Below, piece by piece: positions 35,371 to 42,236 of a DNA stretch of 42,236 bases. Source of the stretch: Verrucomicrobiaceae bacterium. Its GTDB lineage: Bacteria; Verrucomicrobiota; Verrucomicrobiia; Opitutales; Intestinicryptomonadaceae. Each line of letters opens with the position of its first letter. Position 1 is the first letter of the stretch. The stretch is from NCBI GenBank assembly GCA_015061955.1, contig SUVO01000020.1, positions 1 through 42,236 on the forward strand, read 5' to 3'. The translations under genes were made by a program, and so were the position numbers. Under the pieces are notes generated by a model. It saw nothing but the letters and a program-made list of their open reading frames with translations, was not told where the DNA came from and did no database searches.

Positions 35371-36612
35371 TTAGCCCTTATAATAATTTTTTCTGAAGAA
35401 AAACAAAGTTGCAATTAACAGGAAAATTGAGCCAGCTAAGAAAAAGCCTGAAAGCGACATCATTGCTACACTCATACTTGAAACTGCTTTAATTTCTGCC
35501 AACAATCTTGGCGCAATAGACCCAACCACGAATGCAAACGACAAATATATCCCCGATGCACTTGCTCTAAATCTCGGTTCAATAATATCAAATAAAGCTG
35601 CAAACAAATTGCTATCGTAAACACCTCTAAAAAAGCCAAAACACGCCATAGCAAAGCAACACAAGTAAAAGTTAGTTGTATAACCTAACAATACTATAAA
35701 TGGAACAGCCAAAAACATACCCAAAAATTCAGCATACATTCTAGCACTTTTAAATTTTTCAGAATATTTGTCGGAAAGTTTTCCACCAACCATCACACCT
35801 ACAAATGCAAACGCAAAATGCCACATCATTGAATGGAAACCTGCTGCAGTTAACGACATACCATAATCTTCGTGCAAATACTTAGGCATCCAAGTATTAT
35901 AACCAACGTTTACAAAACACTGACACGCAAATGCCAACGACAATAAATAAAAAGTTTCTTTTTTCAGAATTGCACCTAATACTTCGCTAAACTTTGGAGT
36001 ATTCTTTTGTACAGAAACATCGGCTACTGGCATTGCCGTATTGTGCATTACGAACATCGACACTACAGCCCAAACAACACCTACCGAACCAAAAACATAA
36101 AAAGCCGCACGCCAACCATAATTTTCGCCTATCCATCCAGATATTGCACCACTAGCAACAATACCTACGTACAACGATGTCTGATGAATAGATAATGCCG
36201 TTGCTCTTGTATTTACATGCAACTGACTCAACAACGAAGTTGCCGCTGGGTAATAAAATGCCTCACCTGCTCCTGTTGCAATACTTCTAAAAATAATCAG
36301 CAACACCAAACCACCACTTATGCCAGTAAGAAGCGTACCCAAGCTGAAAACCAACAAGCTCGATATTACAATCCACTTACGCGAAACAAAATCGCCCAAG
36401 AACCCCGAAACAGGAACAAGTATTCCGTATATAGCAGTAAATATCATTACGACATTACCTATTGCAACATCAGTTAACCCCAAATCTTTCTGAATTAGAG
36501 GAATAACTGTGTTAAAGATTTGTCGGTCGCCCTGATTTAGAAAATAAGCAAACCAAAGTATTCCAACAAGTGTCCACTTATACGGAATAAGTTCCTTTTT
36601 TGTTTTTATCAT
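35371..36612 (-). CDS. MFS transporter, likely for sugar acids (ACS family type)
   Basis: A 12-helix major facilitator transporter of the inner membrane. Starting at ATG 36612 (MIKTKKELIPYKW) it has 413 residues; a TTG six codons further upstream (36630) is possible but would abut the previous stop codon. The first-helix motif 'YFLNQGDRQIFNTVIPLIQKDLGLTD' and the loop 'GFLGDFVSRKW' (motif A) match the anion:cation symporter group that imports hexuronates, glucarate, galactonate and similar acids. The gene lies between the mutarotase-like and SDR genes of a sugar-acid operon, so import of an aldonate or uronate is the likely role. Confidence 0.87.
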   Translation of the reverse strand: MIKTKKELIPYKWTLVGILWFAYFLNQGDRQIFNTVIPLIQKDLGLTDVAIGNVVMIFTAIYGILVPVSGFLGDFVSRKWIVISSLLVFSLGTLLTGISGGLVLLIIFRSIATGAGEAFYYPAATSLLSQLHVNTRATALSIHQTSLYVGIVASGAISGWIGENYGWRAAFYVFGSVGVVWAVVSMFVMHNTAMPVADVSVQKNTPKFSEVLGAILKKETFYLLSLAFACQCFVNVGYNTWMPKYLHEDYGMSLTAAGFHSMMWHFAFAFVGVMVGGKLSDKYSEKFKSARMYAEFLGMFLAVPFIVLLGYTTNFYLCCFAMACFGFFRGVYDSNLFAALFDIIEPRFRASASGIYLSFAFVVGSIAPRLLAEIKAVSSMSVAMMSLSGFFLAGSIFLLIATLFFFRKNYYKG

Positions 36613-36630
36613 AATCCCAATAAATAACAA

Positions 36631-37608
36631 CTATTTTGTAGTGTAAAAATCGTATGTAATAGTCCAGTCGAATTCTTCGCCTGGCTTTACATTGACATCA
36701 ATAAATGGTTCGGCACACTGCGTATTGCGACATGCCCAGAACGTAATTTTTGTTACAGGACGATCACCACGGAAACGAACTGCAGCGCCTGACTTTGAAT
36801 TTTCTAAGCGAAAATCGTAGTTTTCTACTTTATTTTCGCCCTTCAAAGCACGGAACAAAATCATATCTCCAGGAGCAAAGTCCTTATTGAAAGTTAGCAA
36901 ATCTTTTACAATCTTGCCATTTTCTGGATATTTAATTAACTCTGGATTTTTAGGCTCAAATGCAAAACGCAACGATATTGCTTTACCTGTTGGCTCGCCA
37001 TCGAGCATAAAGAAATTGTGATTGTAAACCGATGTATTTATATCAACATCACCAATATTTTTAAAACTATGTTTAATTTTCATAACTGGTGAATTTGGAA
37101 CAAGCTCGATTGTCTTTTTATAAACATACGAACCCAACTTGCTTTTCAATGTATGAACATACGACACCGAATTTGCAGTTGTTGAACATTCCCACTTACC
37201 TTGATTTACGATTTCGTATGGTTCGCGAAAAGAATAGATGTCGTTAGATTTTTTCTTTAAAGTACCAACACCAATTTTCAAGAATTCTTCGCCAACCTTA
37301 GCATTTTCGTATCCTATTTGAGTAAATTCTTCAACAGGTCCACAAATTGTATCATGGAAGTATGGGTCGAATTTATCGAACCATTCGCCAAAGTACGAAT
37401 GCCCCTTATATTTCAAAGCATAGATAATACCCGACCAATCAAAACGTTGACCACGATAATAATTATCTGTGCGTTGAGTTTCAATACCCACTGTTGCAGT
37501 GATTTCTCCATTAGTGATTTCAGCTTGTGGATAGCCTCGCGATTCTGCGGGGCTACCCATACAAACCGACGACAACATTGTACATACTATTGCCATTTCT
37601 TTTCTCAT
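36631..37608 (-). CDS. Exported galactose-mutarotase-like beta-sandwich protein
   Basis: A 325-residue protein with a short N-terminal export signal (MRKEMAIVCTMLSSVCMGSPAES). The body is beta-rich and resembles the galactose-mutarotase-like superfamily. Cues are 'GYPQAEITNGEITATVGIE' at the start, 'RFDWSGIIYALKYKGHSYFGEWF', the His-containing 'SVYNHNFFMLDGEPTG' that corresponds to the 'NHTYFNL' region of aldose epimerases, and 'CAEPFIDVNVKPGEEFDWTITYDF' with a Glu near the C-terminus. It may speed anomer change or lactone handling of the sugar imported by the neighbouring transporter. It has its own promoter and is 18 nt from the MFS start. Confidence 0.7.
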   Translation of the reverse strand: MRKEMAIVCTMLSSVCMGSPAESRGYPQAEITNGEITATVGIETQRTDNYYRGQRFDWSGIIYALKYKGHSYFGEWFDKFDPYFHDTICGPVEEFTQIGYENAKVGEEFLKIGVGTLKKKSNDIYSFREPYEIVNQGKWECSTTANSVSYVHTLKSKLGSYVYKKTIELVPNSPVMKIKHSFKNIGDVDINTSVYNHNFFMLDGEPTGKAISLRFAFEPKNPELIKYPENGKIVKDLLTFNKDFAPGDMILFRALKGENKVENYDFRLENSKSGAAVRFRGDRPVTKITFWACRNTQCAEPFIDVNVKPGEEFDWTITYDFYTTK

Positions 37609-37657
37609 TTCGTCGCTTTCTAATTTGATTGTTTATGTGCTATACGAGTTAACTTAC

Positions 37658-37686
37658 ATAATCTACAAACCTAACTGACAAGTCAA
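37658..37686 (-). promoter_or_regulatory. Internal promoter before the mutarotase-like gene
   Basis: On the minus strand TTGACT (37686-37681), a 17-nt spacer and GATTAT (37663-37658), located just after the dehydratase stop codon. Same boxes and spacing as at 24537-24509. Confidence 0.5.
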
Positions 37687-37693
37687 GCCGAGA

Positions 37694-39016
37694 TTATGAC
37701 CAACGACGGTCGTTAGCCCATTCTTTATCCCACTGCGACGTATCCCCCCAGGCTTCTGGGAAATCTTCGTGTAATTTTTCCTTAATCAGCTCTTCATTGA
37801 GCGATTCAATACCCAAACCTGGGGTATTAGGAACATCGATATATCCATTATTTACCAAAGGTTTTGGAAGACCATTTACCAAACTATCCCACCATGGAAC
37901 ATCAACTGAATGGACTTCTAACGCAGTAAAATTGCGTGTTGCTGCTGCAACATGAACGGCAGCCATACATGCTATAGGGCTTTCAGCCATATGAATAGCC
38001 ATTGCAACATGATGTTCTTCGGCAAGGTCGCCAATCTTTTTGGTTTCCATTATACCACCAGCTGTAAGAACATCAGGGTGAATAACTGCCAACGAACCTG
38101 ACTCTAACAATGGTTTAAAGCCTTCTTTTAAATAAATATCTTCGCCTGTACATATTGGAGTTGTTGTAGAATTTGCCAAACGTACATACGAATCGGTATA
38201 CTGCCATGGAACAGGGTCTTCAATCCAAGAGAGATTATATTTTTCTAATCGACGTGCCAACTTGATACAATCTTCAAGAGGAATATGACCAATATGGTCG
38301 ATTGCTATTGGAATTTCGTAACCAATCTCGGCACGAACATCTGCCATATACTGTTCTAAATAATCTAATCCCTTTTCTGTTAAATGTATTCCAGTAAATG
38401 GATGAGCTGTATTAAACAAGTCGTATGCTTCGCCACGCATTGCTCGTGGGTCGATTGAGCCATGAGGTGTTGAAAATACAGTCTTTTTATACTCGCGCAT
38501 CTTTTCAAGAAATCCCAACGGAGCACACAACGCACCTTCTACATCGGTAAGCAATTCTATACCCAAGTCCATCTTCAAGAATGTAAAACCTTGAGCCATA
38601 CGTTCTTTCAATGCTTTACCCATATCGCGACCACCACCTTCGCTATCGGTATCGCAATATATACGGATTTTATCTCTATATTTTCCTCCCAAAAGTTGCC
38701 AAACTGGAACGCCCCAAGCCTTACCAGCTAAGTCCCACATTGCAACTTCTAAACCACACACGCCACCTGCCTGACGTGAATCGCCACCGAACTGCTTGAT
38801 ACGATTAAATATCTTTTCAACATTACATGGATTTTCACCAAGTATTCTACTTTTCAACATTGCCGCATATGTTCTGCTTGAAGCATCGCGAACTTCACCA
38901 TAACCAACCAATCCTTGATTAGTATAAACCTTTATAAGAGTACATCTTTTTGGAGCACCATCAATGTCGGCAAAACGTACGTCTGTTATTTTTAATGTAG
39001 ATGGATCTATTTTCAT
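37694..39016 (-). CDS. Enolase-superfamily sugar-acid dehydratase (mandelate racemase/muconate lactonising family)
   Basis: A 440-residue cytoplasmic Mg-dependent enzyme. It shows the capping domain (residues 1-115) and the barrel with KxD (K148, D150), metal ligands D240, E266 ('WIEDP') and E292 ('CTGED'), and the D315/H342 pair ('HPDVLTAGG', 'AIHMAESP') that acts as general base/acid in dehydratases. This layout fits gluconate, galactonate, rhamnonate or fuconate dehydratases, which make 2-keto-3-deoxy acids. It is the first gene of the minus-strand operon with transporter, SDR and RraA-type aldolase. The Shine-Dalgarno AGGA lies 11 nt before the ATG. The exact sugar acid cannot be read from the sequence. 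Confidence 0.87.
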   Translation of the reverse strand: MKIDPSTLKITDVRFADIDGAPKRCTLIKVYTNQGLVGYGEVRDASSRTYAAMLKSRILGENPCNVEKIFNRIKQFGGDSRQAGGVCGLEVAMWDLAGKAWGVPVWQLLGGKYRDKIRIYCDTDSEGGGRDMGKALKERMAQGFTFLKMDLGIELLTDVEGALCAPLGFLEKMREYKKTVFSTPHGSIDPRAMRGEAYDLFNTAHPFTGIHLTEKGLDYLEQYMADVRAEIGYEIPIAIDHIGHIPLEDCIKLARRLEKYNLSWIEDPVPWQYTDSYVRLANSTTTPICTGEDIYLKEGFKPLLESGSLAVIHPDVLTAGGIMETKKIGDLAEEHHVAMAIHMAESPIACMAAVHVAAATRNFTALEVHSVDVPWWDSLVNGLPKPLVNNGYIDVPNTPGLGIESLNEELIKEKLHEDFPEAWGDTSQWDKEWANDRRWS

Positions 39017-39161
39017 AAATTTTTGTTCCTATTTTTTGGTTCTTTTATAAATTTGCTTAAATTTTCACTATCAAAACAATATCTTCAAGCATATATTTCA
39101 TCTATTTAAGTTAACTGTTTACTTCCTTGAAAAGCAAGGCACTGTAAGACATATAAAAAAG

Positions 39162-39189
39162 AAAAAAGGCAACTCATGAGAATTGCCTT
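39162..39189 (-). terminator. Terminator of hpf
   Basis: On the minus strand AAGGCAA..CTC-AT-GAG..TTGCCTT forms a stem followed by TTTTCTTTTTT. It lies 20 nt past the hpf stop codon. Confidence 0.85.
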
Positions 39190-39208
39190 ACACTACACAT
39201 TAACTAAC

Positions 39209-39529
39209 TTAACATGCTTTACGTTTAATACGCTCTAACCTATGACGACGACGGATTTTGCGAGCAAGCTTTACAATGAGTTCATCAATCGATTTATACA
39301 TATCATCACTTGCCACAGTTATAATCATGTCGGGGCCTTGAATTTCTATGTGTCCCTTCGCCCAAAACTCATTGTGGTGCGATTTATTGGGTTTATAAGA
39401 CAATTCAATTCTCAGTCTGATAATTCTATCGTCGTGAGTAAAGAGCTTAGCCATTTTGCTTTGCACGCTTGCTTTTAGCGATTCAGTAAGCTCCATGTTT
39501 TGCCCAGATATGATGATTTCGTTATCCAT
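39209..39529 (-). CDS. hpf: Ribosome hibernation promoting factor, short form
   Basis: Binds the 30S subunit in stationary phase and helps form inactive ribosomes. The 106-residue protein has the HPF/RaiA fold: 'IIISGQNMELTESLKASVQSKM' at the start, central 'IRLRIELSYKPNKSHHNEFWAKGHIEIQG' and 'ASDDMYKSIDELIVKLARKIRRRHRLER', which matches the family's 'D.Y.AID....KL..Q..K.K' segment. The C-terminal long-HPF dimerisation domain is absent. The Shine-Dalgarno AAAGGA lies 5 nt before the ATG. Confidence 0.93.
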   Translation of the reverse strand: MDNEIIISGQNMELTESLKASVQSKMAKLFTHDDRIIRLRIELSYKPNKSHHNEFWAKGHIEIQGPDMIITVASDDMYKSIDELIVKLARKIRRRHRLERIKRKAC

Positions 39530-39649
39530 TTTGTCCTTTCAGGTTATAGCTGTCATCTATTAGATTTCAGCGCGTTTTATGTTTTTCCGTTCTTAGACGG
39601 AGTTATATTAAGCTACCAAAAGTTTTGATTTTTATCTCGTTAGCTGTTT

Positions 39650-39721
39650 TATTCGACACCAATAAAATATTTTTGTTCCAAATTTTTCAAAAAATATTTT
39701 TATTATCTGTTGTATCGAATA
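39650..39721. repeat. Long AT-rich inverted repeat upstream of hpf and the SDR gene
   Basis: TATTCGA (39650-39656) pairs with TCGAATA (39715-39721). Inside it AATAAAATATTTTTG (39661-39675) pairs with the mostly complementary 39689-39704 with one bulge. It can form a 72-nt hairpin or cruciform between the divergent hpf and SDR genes. The rest of 39530-39803 has no gene I can support. Confidence 0.55.
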
Positions 39722-39803
39722 GAACTACCTTCGGGAAAAATCACCCTTTCAGCAATAATAGTATCGCTTTTTTTTGAAAAAAAATCAAGGTATTTTTACA
39801 AAA

Positions 39804-40616
39804 ATGAAAAGAAAAACTAAATCAGAAAAAGAAGTATCTAAATACGACATTCTTATAATAACGGGGGCGTCTTCTGGAATAGGCGAAGGTTTCGCTAATT
39901 TTGCAGTAAACGCTATGAAATCTGATGCTAAAATAATCAATATTTCTAGAACGCCCACTAAAATAAATTCTAATTTGATTGAAAATTTTCAATGCGACTT
40001 AACCGACACAAACGCATTAAATTCTACAATCAACAAAATAAAGCTTTTTATTGCGAACTACCCAACACCTCCCAAGATACTACTCATAAACAATTCAGGC
40101 TTTGGAGCGTACGGAACATTCCCTGCGCCGACTATCGAACGCAATCTGAAAATGATTGACCTAAACATCAAAGCTTTAACTGCTCTATGTGGCGCTTTTC
40201 TACCAGAAATTAAAGCTGGCAAAGGCAGTATTATAAACATAGCAAGCACTGCATCATTTCAGGCGTGTCCACAATTGAGTGTATATGCAGCAAGCAAATC
40301 GTATGTAAAAAGTTTCACAATAGCACTATCGCAAGAAATTCAACAGTATGGTTGTAAATGCTTATGTGTATGCCCAGGACCAACATCAAGTATGTTTTTT
40401 AAATCTGCAGGTTTCGATTCGGCACCCTTACCTTCTAGCTTCGGACACAAACCTATTGACGTTGTTCTAAAGGCTTTCAACGGACTTTATTACAACAAAA
40501 AAATGGTTGTTGTAGGTAAATTAAACACACTTCAAGCAATTATAACTTCTCTTATTCCAGAATGCCTTATGGTTAAAATTTCAGCGTTAGTACTTGGCAA
40601 AATAAGAAAAGTTTAA
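39804..40616 (+). CDS. Short-chain dehydrogenase/reductase
   Basis: A classical SDR with the cofactor motif TGASSGIGEGFA, 'LINNSGFGAYG' in place of NNAG, the catalytic 'NIASTASFQACPQLSVYAASKSY' (Ser, Tyr, Lys), and 'CVCPGPTSSMF'. The pattern resembles the DltE/YohA-type group of SDRs whose substrates are unknown. Starting at ATG 39804 the protein has 270 residues; an in-frame TTG at 39774 would add ten residues (Lys/Asn-rich) and is less likely. AAGG lies 13 nt before the ATG, rather far. The C-terminus ends with a hydrophobic helix, 'TLQAIITSLIPECLMVKISALVLG', which may associate with membrane. Confidence 0.82.
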   Translation: MKRKTKSEKEVSKYDILIITGASSGIGEGFANFAVNAMKSDAKIINISRTPTKINSNLIENFQCDLTDTNALNSTINKIKLFIANYPTPPKILLINNSGFGAYGTFPAPTIERNLKMIDLNIKALTALCGAFLPEIKAGKGSIINIASTASFQACPQLSVYAASKSYVKSFTIALSQEIQQYGCKCLCVCPGPTSSMFFKSAGFDSAPLPSSFGHKPIDVVLKAFNGLYYNKKMVVVGKLNTLQAIITSLIPECLMVKISALVLGKIRKV

Positions 40617-40627
40617 AAACACCTACA

Positions 40628-40669
40628 CAAGCAAAAGAACAACTAAAATTATCTTTGCTTGCATTTTTT
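40628..40669 (+). terminator. Terminator of the SDR gene
   Basis: CAAGCAAAAGA (40628-40638) pairs with TCTTTGCTTG (40652-40661), one A bulged, followed by CATTTTTT. Confidence 0.75.
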
Positions 40670-40695
40670 ATAATTATGTGCAAGCATTACTACAA

Positions 40696-40827
40696 ATGTC
40701 AGTTTTATCAAAAATACTAAATCCTAAAGCTAAAATTGCCAACGTAGCTCTGGCTATTTTATACATAGCTGTTTTATCTTGCCTATTCGTAGGTGCTATT
40801 TTATGGCAATTCTCACTCGAAAAATAG
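40696..40827 (+). CDS. 43-residue single-span membrane protein upstream of gpsA
   Basis: An open reading frame of 43 codons, ATG 40696 to TAG 40825-40827. The protein reads MSVLSKILNPKAKIANVALA, then a hydrophobic span (about residues 17-37, 'VALAILYIAVLSCLFVGAILW') and a short tail QFSLEK. Lys residues before the span and the acidic/polar tail fit a small membrane protein with its N-terminus inside. It ends 6 nt before the gpsA start, so it is probably co-transcribed and coupled with gpsA. I do not recognise a family. Its length makes chance possible, but the position, start and amphipathic layout support it. Confidence 0.5.
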   Translation: MSVLSKILNPKAKIANVALAILYIAVLSCLFVGAILWQFSLEK

Positions 40828-40833
40828 AACAAT

Positions 40834-41826
40834 ATGAGAAATTTTGAAAAAGTTGCAGTCGTTGGTGCTGGAGCATGGGGAACATCGCTTTCAATTATTC
40901 TTGCTAAAAACGTAAAAGAAGTCGGCGTTTGGGCACGCGAACCTGAAGTTATTGAATCGGTAGAAAAAGAACGTCTTAACAAGTTATTTCTGCCTCAGGT
41001 AAAAGTTCCCGAAAATGTTAAGTTTTCAAGTAATCCACAAGAAGTTTTAGAAAATGCCGATATGATTGTATGGGTTGTGCCTATACACTTCCTCAAATCT
41101 ACTGCAGAAAACTTCTCACAATTTATTAAACCTAACTCAATTCAAGTAAATGCAGGCAAAGGTATTGAAATTGGTAGCTGGTTACGCCCTTCACAAATAT
41201 TGAGTTCTGCAATCCCACAAGCAAGTTCGTATGGCTCTTTAATGGGACCAAACATCGCTTACGAAGTTGCTCAAGACCGATATGCCGAAGCTGTTGTTGC
41301 CTTAAACAACCACAACGACAGCATCGAAGCTGCTCGTCTATTTTGCACACCACACTTCAAAGTTCGCGCAAGCAACGATGTTGTTGGCGTTGAAATAGGC
41401 GCTGCTCTTAAAAACATAGTAGCCCTTGCAGCTGGATTTTGCGATGGTATGAAACTTGGCGCCAACACAAAGGCCATTGTTATGGCCAGAGGTTTCCAAG
41501 AAATTTATCGAGCTGCTGCATCTTTAGGTGCTTGGAGCGATTCATTTATCAAAGAATCTGCCATTTTAGGCGACGTTCTAACAACTTGTATGAGTCCAGA
41601 CTCTCGCAACAGAACTACTGGCGAGCGTCTCGGTCAAGGGCTTTCTGTAAATGATGCAAAAGCTGCTTTAAATGGTCGCGTTTGTGCTGGTTTAGAAACC
41701 ATTCAAATTTGCAAGATGTTTGAGCAAAACTATCATTTAAAGCTTCCTATAATGCAATCGTTATGTGCGCTTGCAGAAGGACAAATATCCAACGAGCAAT
41801 GTCTTGAGCAAATGCTCAACTCATAA
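40834..41826 (+). CDS. gpsA: NAD(P)-dependent glycerol-3-phosphate dehydrogenase
   Basis: Reduces dihydroxyacetone phosphate to sn-glycerol 3-phosphate, the backbone for phospholipids. The 330-residue cytoplasmic protein has GAGAWGT (residues 11-17), 'MIVWVVPIHFLKS', 'SYGSLMGPNIAYEVAQ', the substrate-binding Lys in 'GAALKNIVALAAGFCDGMKLGANTKA', and 'MSPDSRNRTTGERLGQG', all standard. The start at 40834 puts the Rossmann motif in its normal place. Its stop codon (41824-41826) is the first part of helix P1 of the downstream repeat element, which also carries the terminator. Confidence 0.97.
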   Translation: MRNFEKVAVVGAGAWGTSLSIILAKNVKEVGVWAREPEVIESVEKERLNKLFLPQVKVPENVKFSSNPQEVLENADMIVWVVPIHFLKSTAENFSQFIKPNSIQVNAGKGIEIGSWLRPSQILSSAIPQASSYGSLMGPNIAYEVAQDRYAEAVVALNNHNDSIEAARLFCTPHFKVRASNDVVGVEIGAALKNIVALAAGFCDGMKLGANTKAIVMARGFQEIYRAAASLGAWSDSFIKESAILGDVLTTCMSPDSRNRTTGERLGQGLSVNDAKAALNGRVCAGLETIQICKMFEQNYHLKLPIMQSLCALAEGQISNEQCLEQMLNS

Positions 41827-42052
41827 AAACGTGTGTGGACGCACCACGAGGGCAATATTTTTTATAATAATGATGAAAGGCAATTCTTCGGAATTGCCTT
41901 TTTTTGTATTAGCTTGCCCTCGTGGTGCTTGTAGCTAAAAGAGCGTCTGCTCGGGTGGGCAGTGCGTAGCACAGCTCCACCAACTCGCAAACATCTCTTT
42001 TAGCAGACACCACACACGTTTTTTATTTCCCTTTCCTATGTTGGTTCTAATC
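41824..42052 (+). repeat. Stop-codon-anchored three-way-junction repeat, copy 4 (complete)
   Basis: A complete element starting at the gpsA stop codon. P1 pairs 41824-41838 with 42010-42025 (15 pairs, one T bulge). P2 pairs 41841-41855 with 41914-41928 (15 of 15). P3 pairs 41934-41943 with 41995-42004 (10 of 10), with inner helices GGTGG/CCACC (41954-41958, 41977-41981) and GTGC-GTA-GCAC at the tip. Spacers are 2, 5 and 5 nt, the same as in copy 2, although the arm sequences differ. A UUCG-capped terminator sits in the P2 loop. The tail CCTATGTTGGTTCTAATC matches copy 3. Confidence 0.82.
41876..41905 (+). terminator. Terminator of gpsA in the P2 loop of copy 4
   Basis: AAAGGCAATTC (41876-41886) pairs perfectly with GAATTGCCTTT (41891-41901) around a stable TTCG tetraloop, followed by TTTT. 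Confidence 0.93.
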
Positions 42053-42236
42053 CGAAAGCAATATTTTTTATTATAATGATAAAAGGCAATTCTAATTGCC
42101 TTTTTTTTGTATTTAGTTTCGCAAAGTGGTGCTTGTAGCTAAAAGAGCGTCTGCTCGGGTGGGCAGTGCGTAGCACAGCTCCACCAACTCGCAAACATCT
42201 CTTTTAGCAGACACCACACACGTTTTTTATTTTCCG
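42053..42236 (+). repeat. Structured repeat, copy 5 (tandem; continues to or past the window edge)
   Basis: A second unit directly after copy 4, offset 204 bp. Positions 42126-42232 are identical to 41922-42028 (107 nt), covering part of P2, all of P3 and the P1 3' arm. The first part has diverged: P2 is reduced to about CGAAA/TTTCG, and no P1 5' arm is present. The terminator (AAAAGGCAAT/ATTGCCTTTT, 42081-42104) is kept. The tail is cut by the window end. Together with copy 4 it fills the 410 nt after gpsA; no gene is seen there. Confidence 0.75.
42081..42108 (+). terminator. Second terminator after gpsA, in copy 5
   Basis: AAAAGGCAAT (42081-42090) pairs with ATTGCCTTTT (42095-42104) around TCTA and runs into TTTT. 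Confidence 0.85.

Noticed and set aside
39571-39600. A possible decayed tail of the structured repeat (CGTTTTATGTTTTTCCG resembles CGTTTTTTATTTCCCG).
   Set aside because: The match is short and T-rich, needs gaps, and is not downstream of a plus-strand gene; no P1-P3 helices are present around it.

Overview
The window is an AT-rich stretch of bacterial chromosome. The likely source is a Verrucomicrobiota member, possibly a host-associated Opitutales-type or a Lentisphaeria lineage. Pointers are the PEP-CTERM sorting tail (VPEP, hydrophobic segment, RRRK) on a secreted protein, twin-arginine-type signals on sugar oxidoreductases, two tandem PilB/GspE ATPases with PilC, and many secreted carbohydrate enzymes without SusC/SusD. 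The assignment is by gene style only; no 16S or marker search was possible.

Layout. 1-7227 (minus): a PEP-CTERM protein, then three exported carbohydrate-related proteins (beta-propeller lipoprotein, GH78-like rhamnosidase, WbsX/GH99-like lipoprotein). 7425-18507 (plus): metG, a repeat-filled gap, an unknown gene with def, coaE and an unusually large rho, then pilB-like, pilB-like, pilC. 18570-26161: an acetyltransferase, an unknown secreted protein, a TIM-barrel hydrolase-like protein, and two divergent exported FAD oxidoreductases. 26286-30420: tRNA-Asn, a small membrane protein, dtd, an aldose-epimerase-like protein, and an exported sugar isomerase plus exported Gfo/Idh/MocA oxidoreductase. 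30551-33588: mntP and cydAB. 33821-39016 (minus): an apparent sugar-acid catabolic operon (enolase-superfamily dehydratase, mutarotase-like protein, MFS transporter, SDR dehydrogenase, RraA-type aldolase). 39209-41826: hpf, an SDR, a 43-residue membrane protein and gpsA.

Together the accessory genes suggest a glycan degrader that cleaves rhamnose-containing or other complex glycans outside the cytoplasm, oxidises sugars in the periplasm, imports sugar acids and splits them. A bd-type oxidase fits microaerobic or anoxic life.

The most striking signal is a family of structured repeats that start exactly at stop codons. They occur after the PEP-CTERM gene (1-129, cut by the window edge), after metG (two tandem units, 8949-9400) and after gpsA (two tandem units, 41824-42236). 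In the complete copies the stop codon forms the base of an outer helix P1. A second helix P2 encloses an intrinsic terminator hairpin and is followed by a third hairpin P3. The arms differ in sequence between copies yet still pair, and junction lengths are the same (2, 5 and 5 nt). This looks like a conserved three-way-junction element that I do not recognise.
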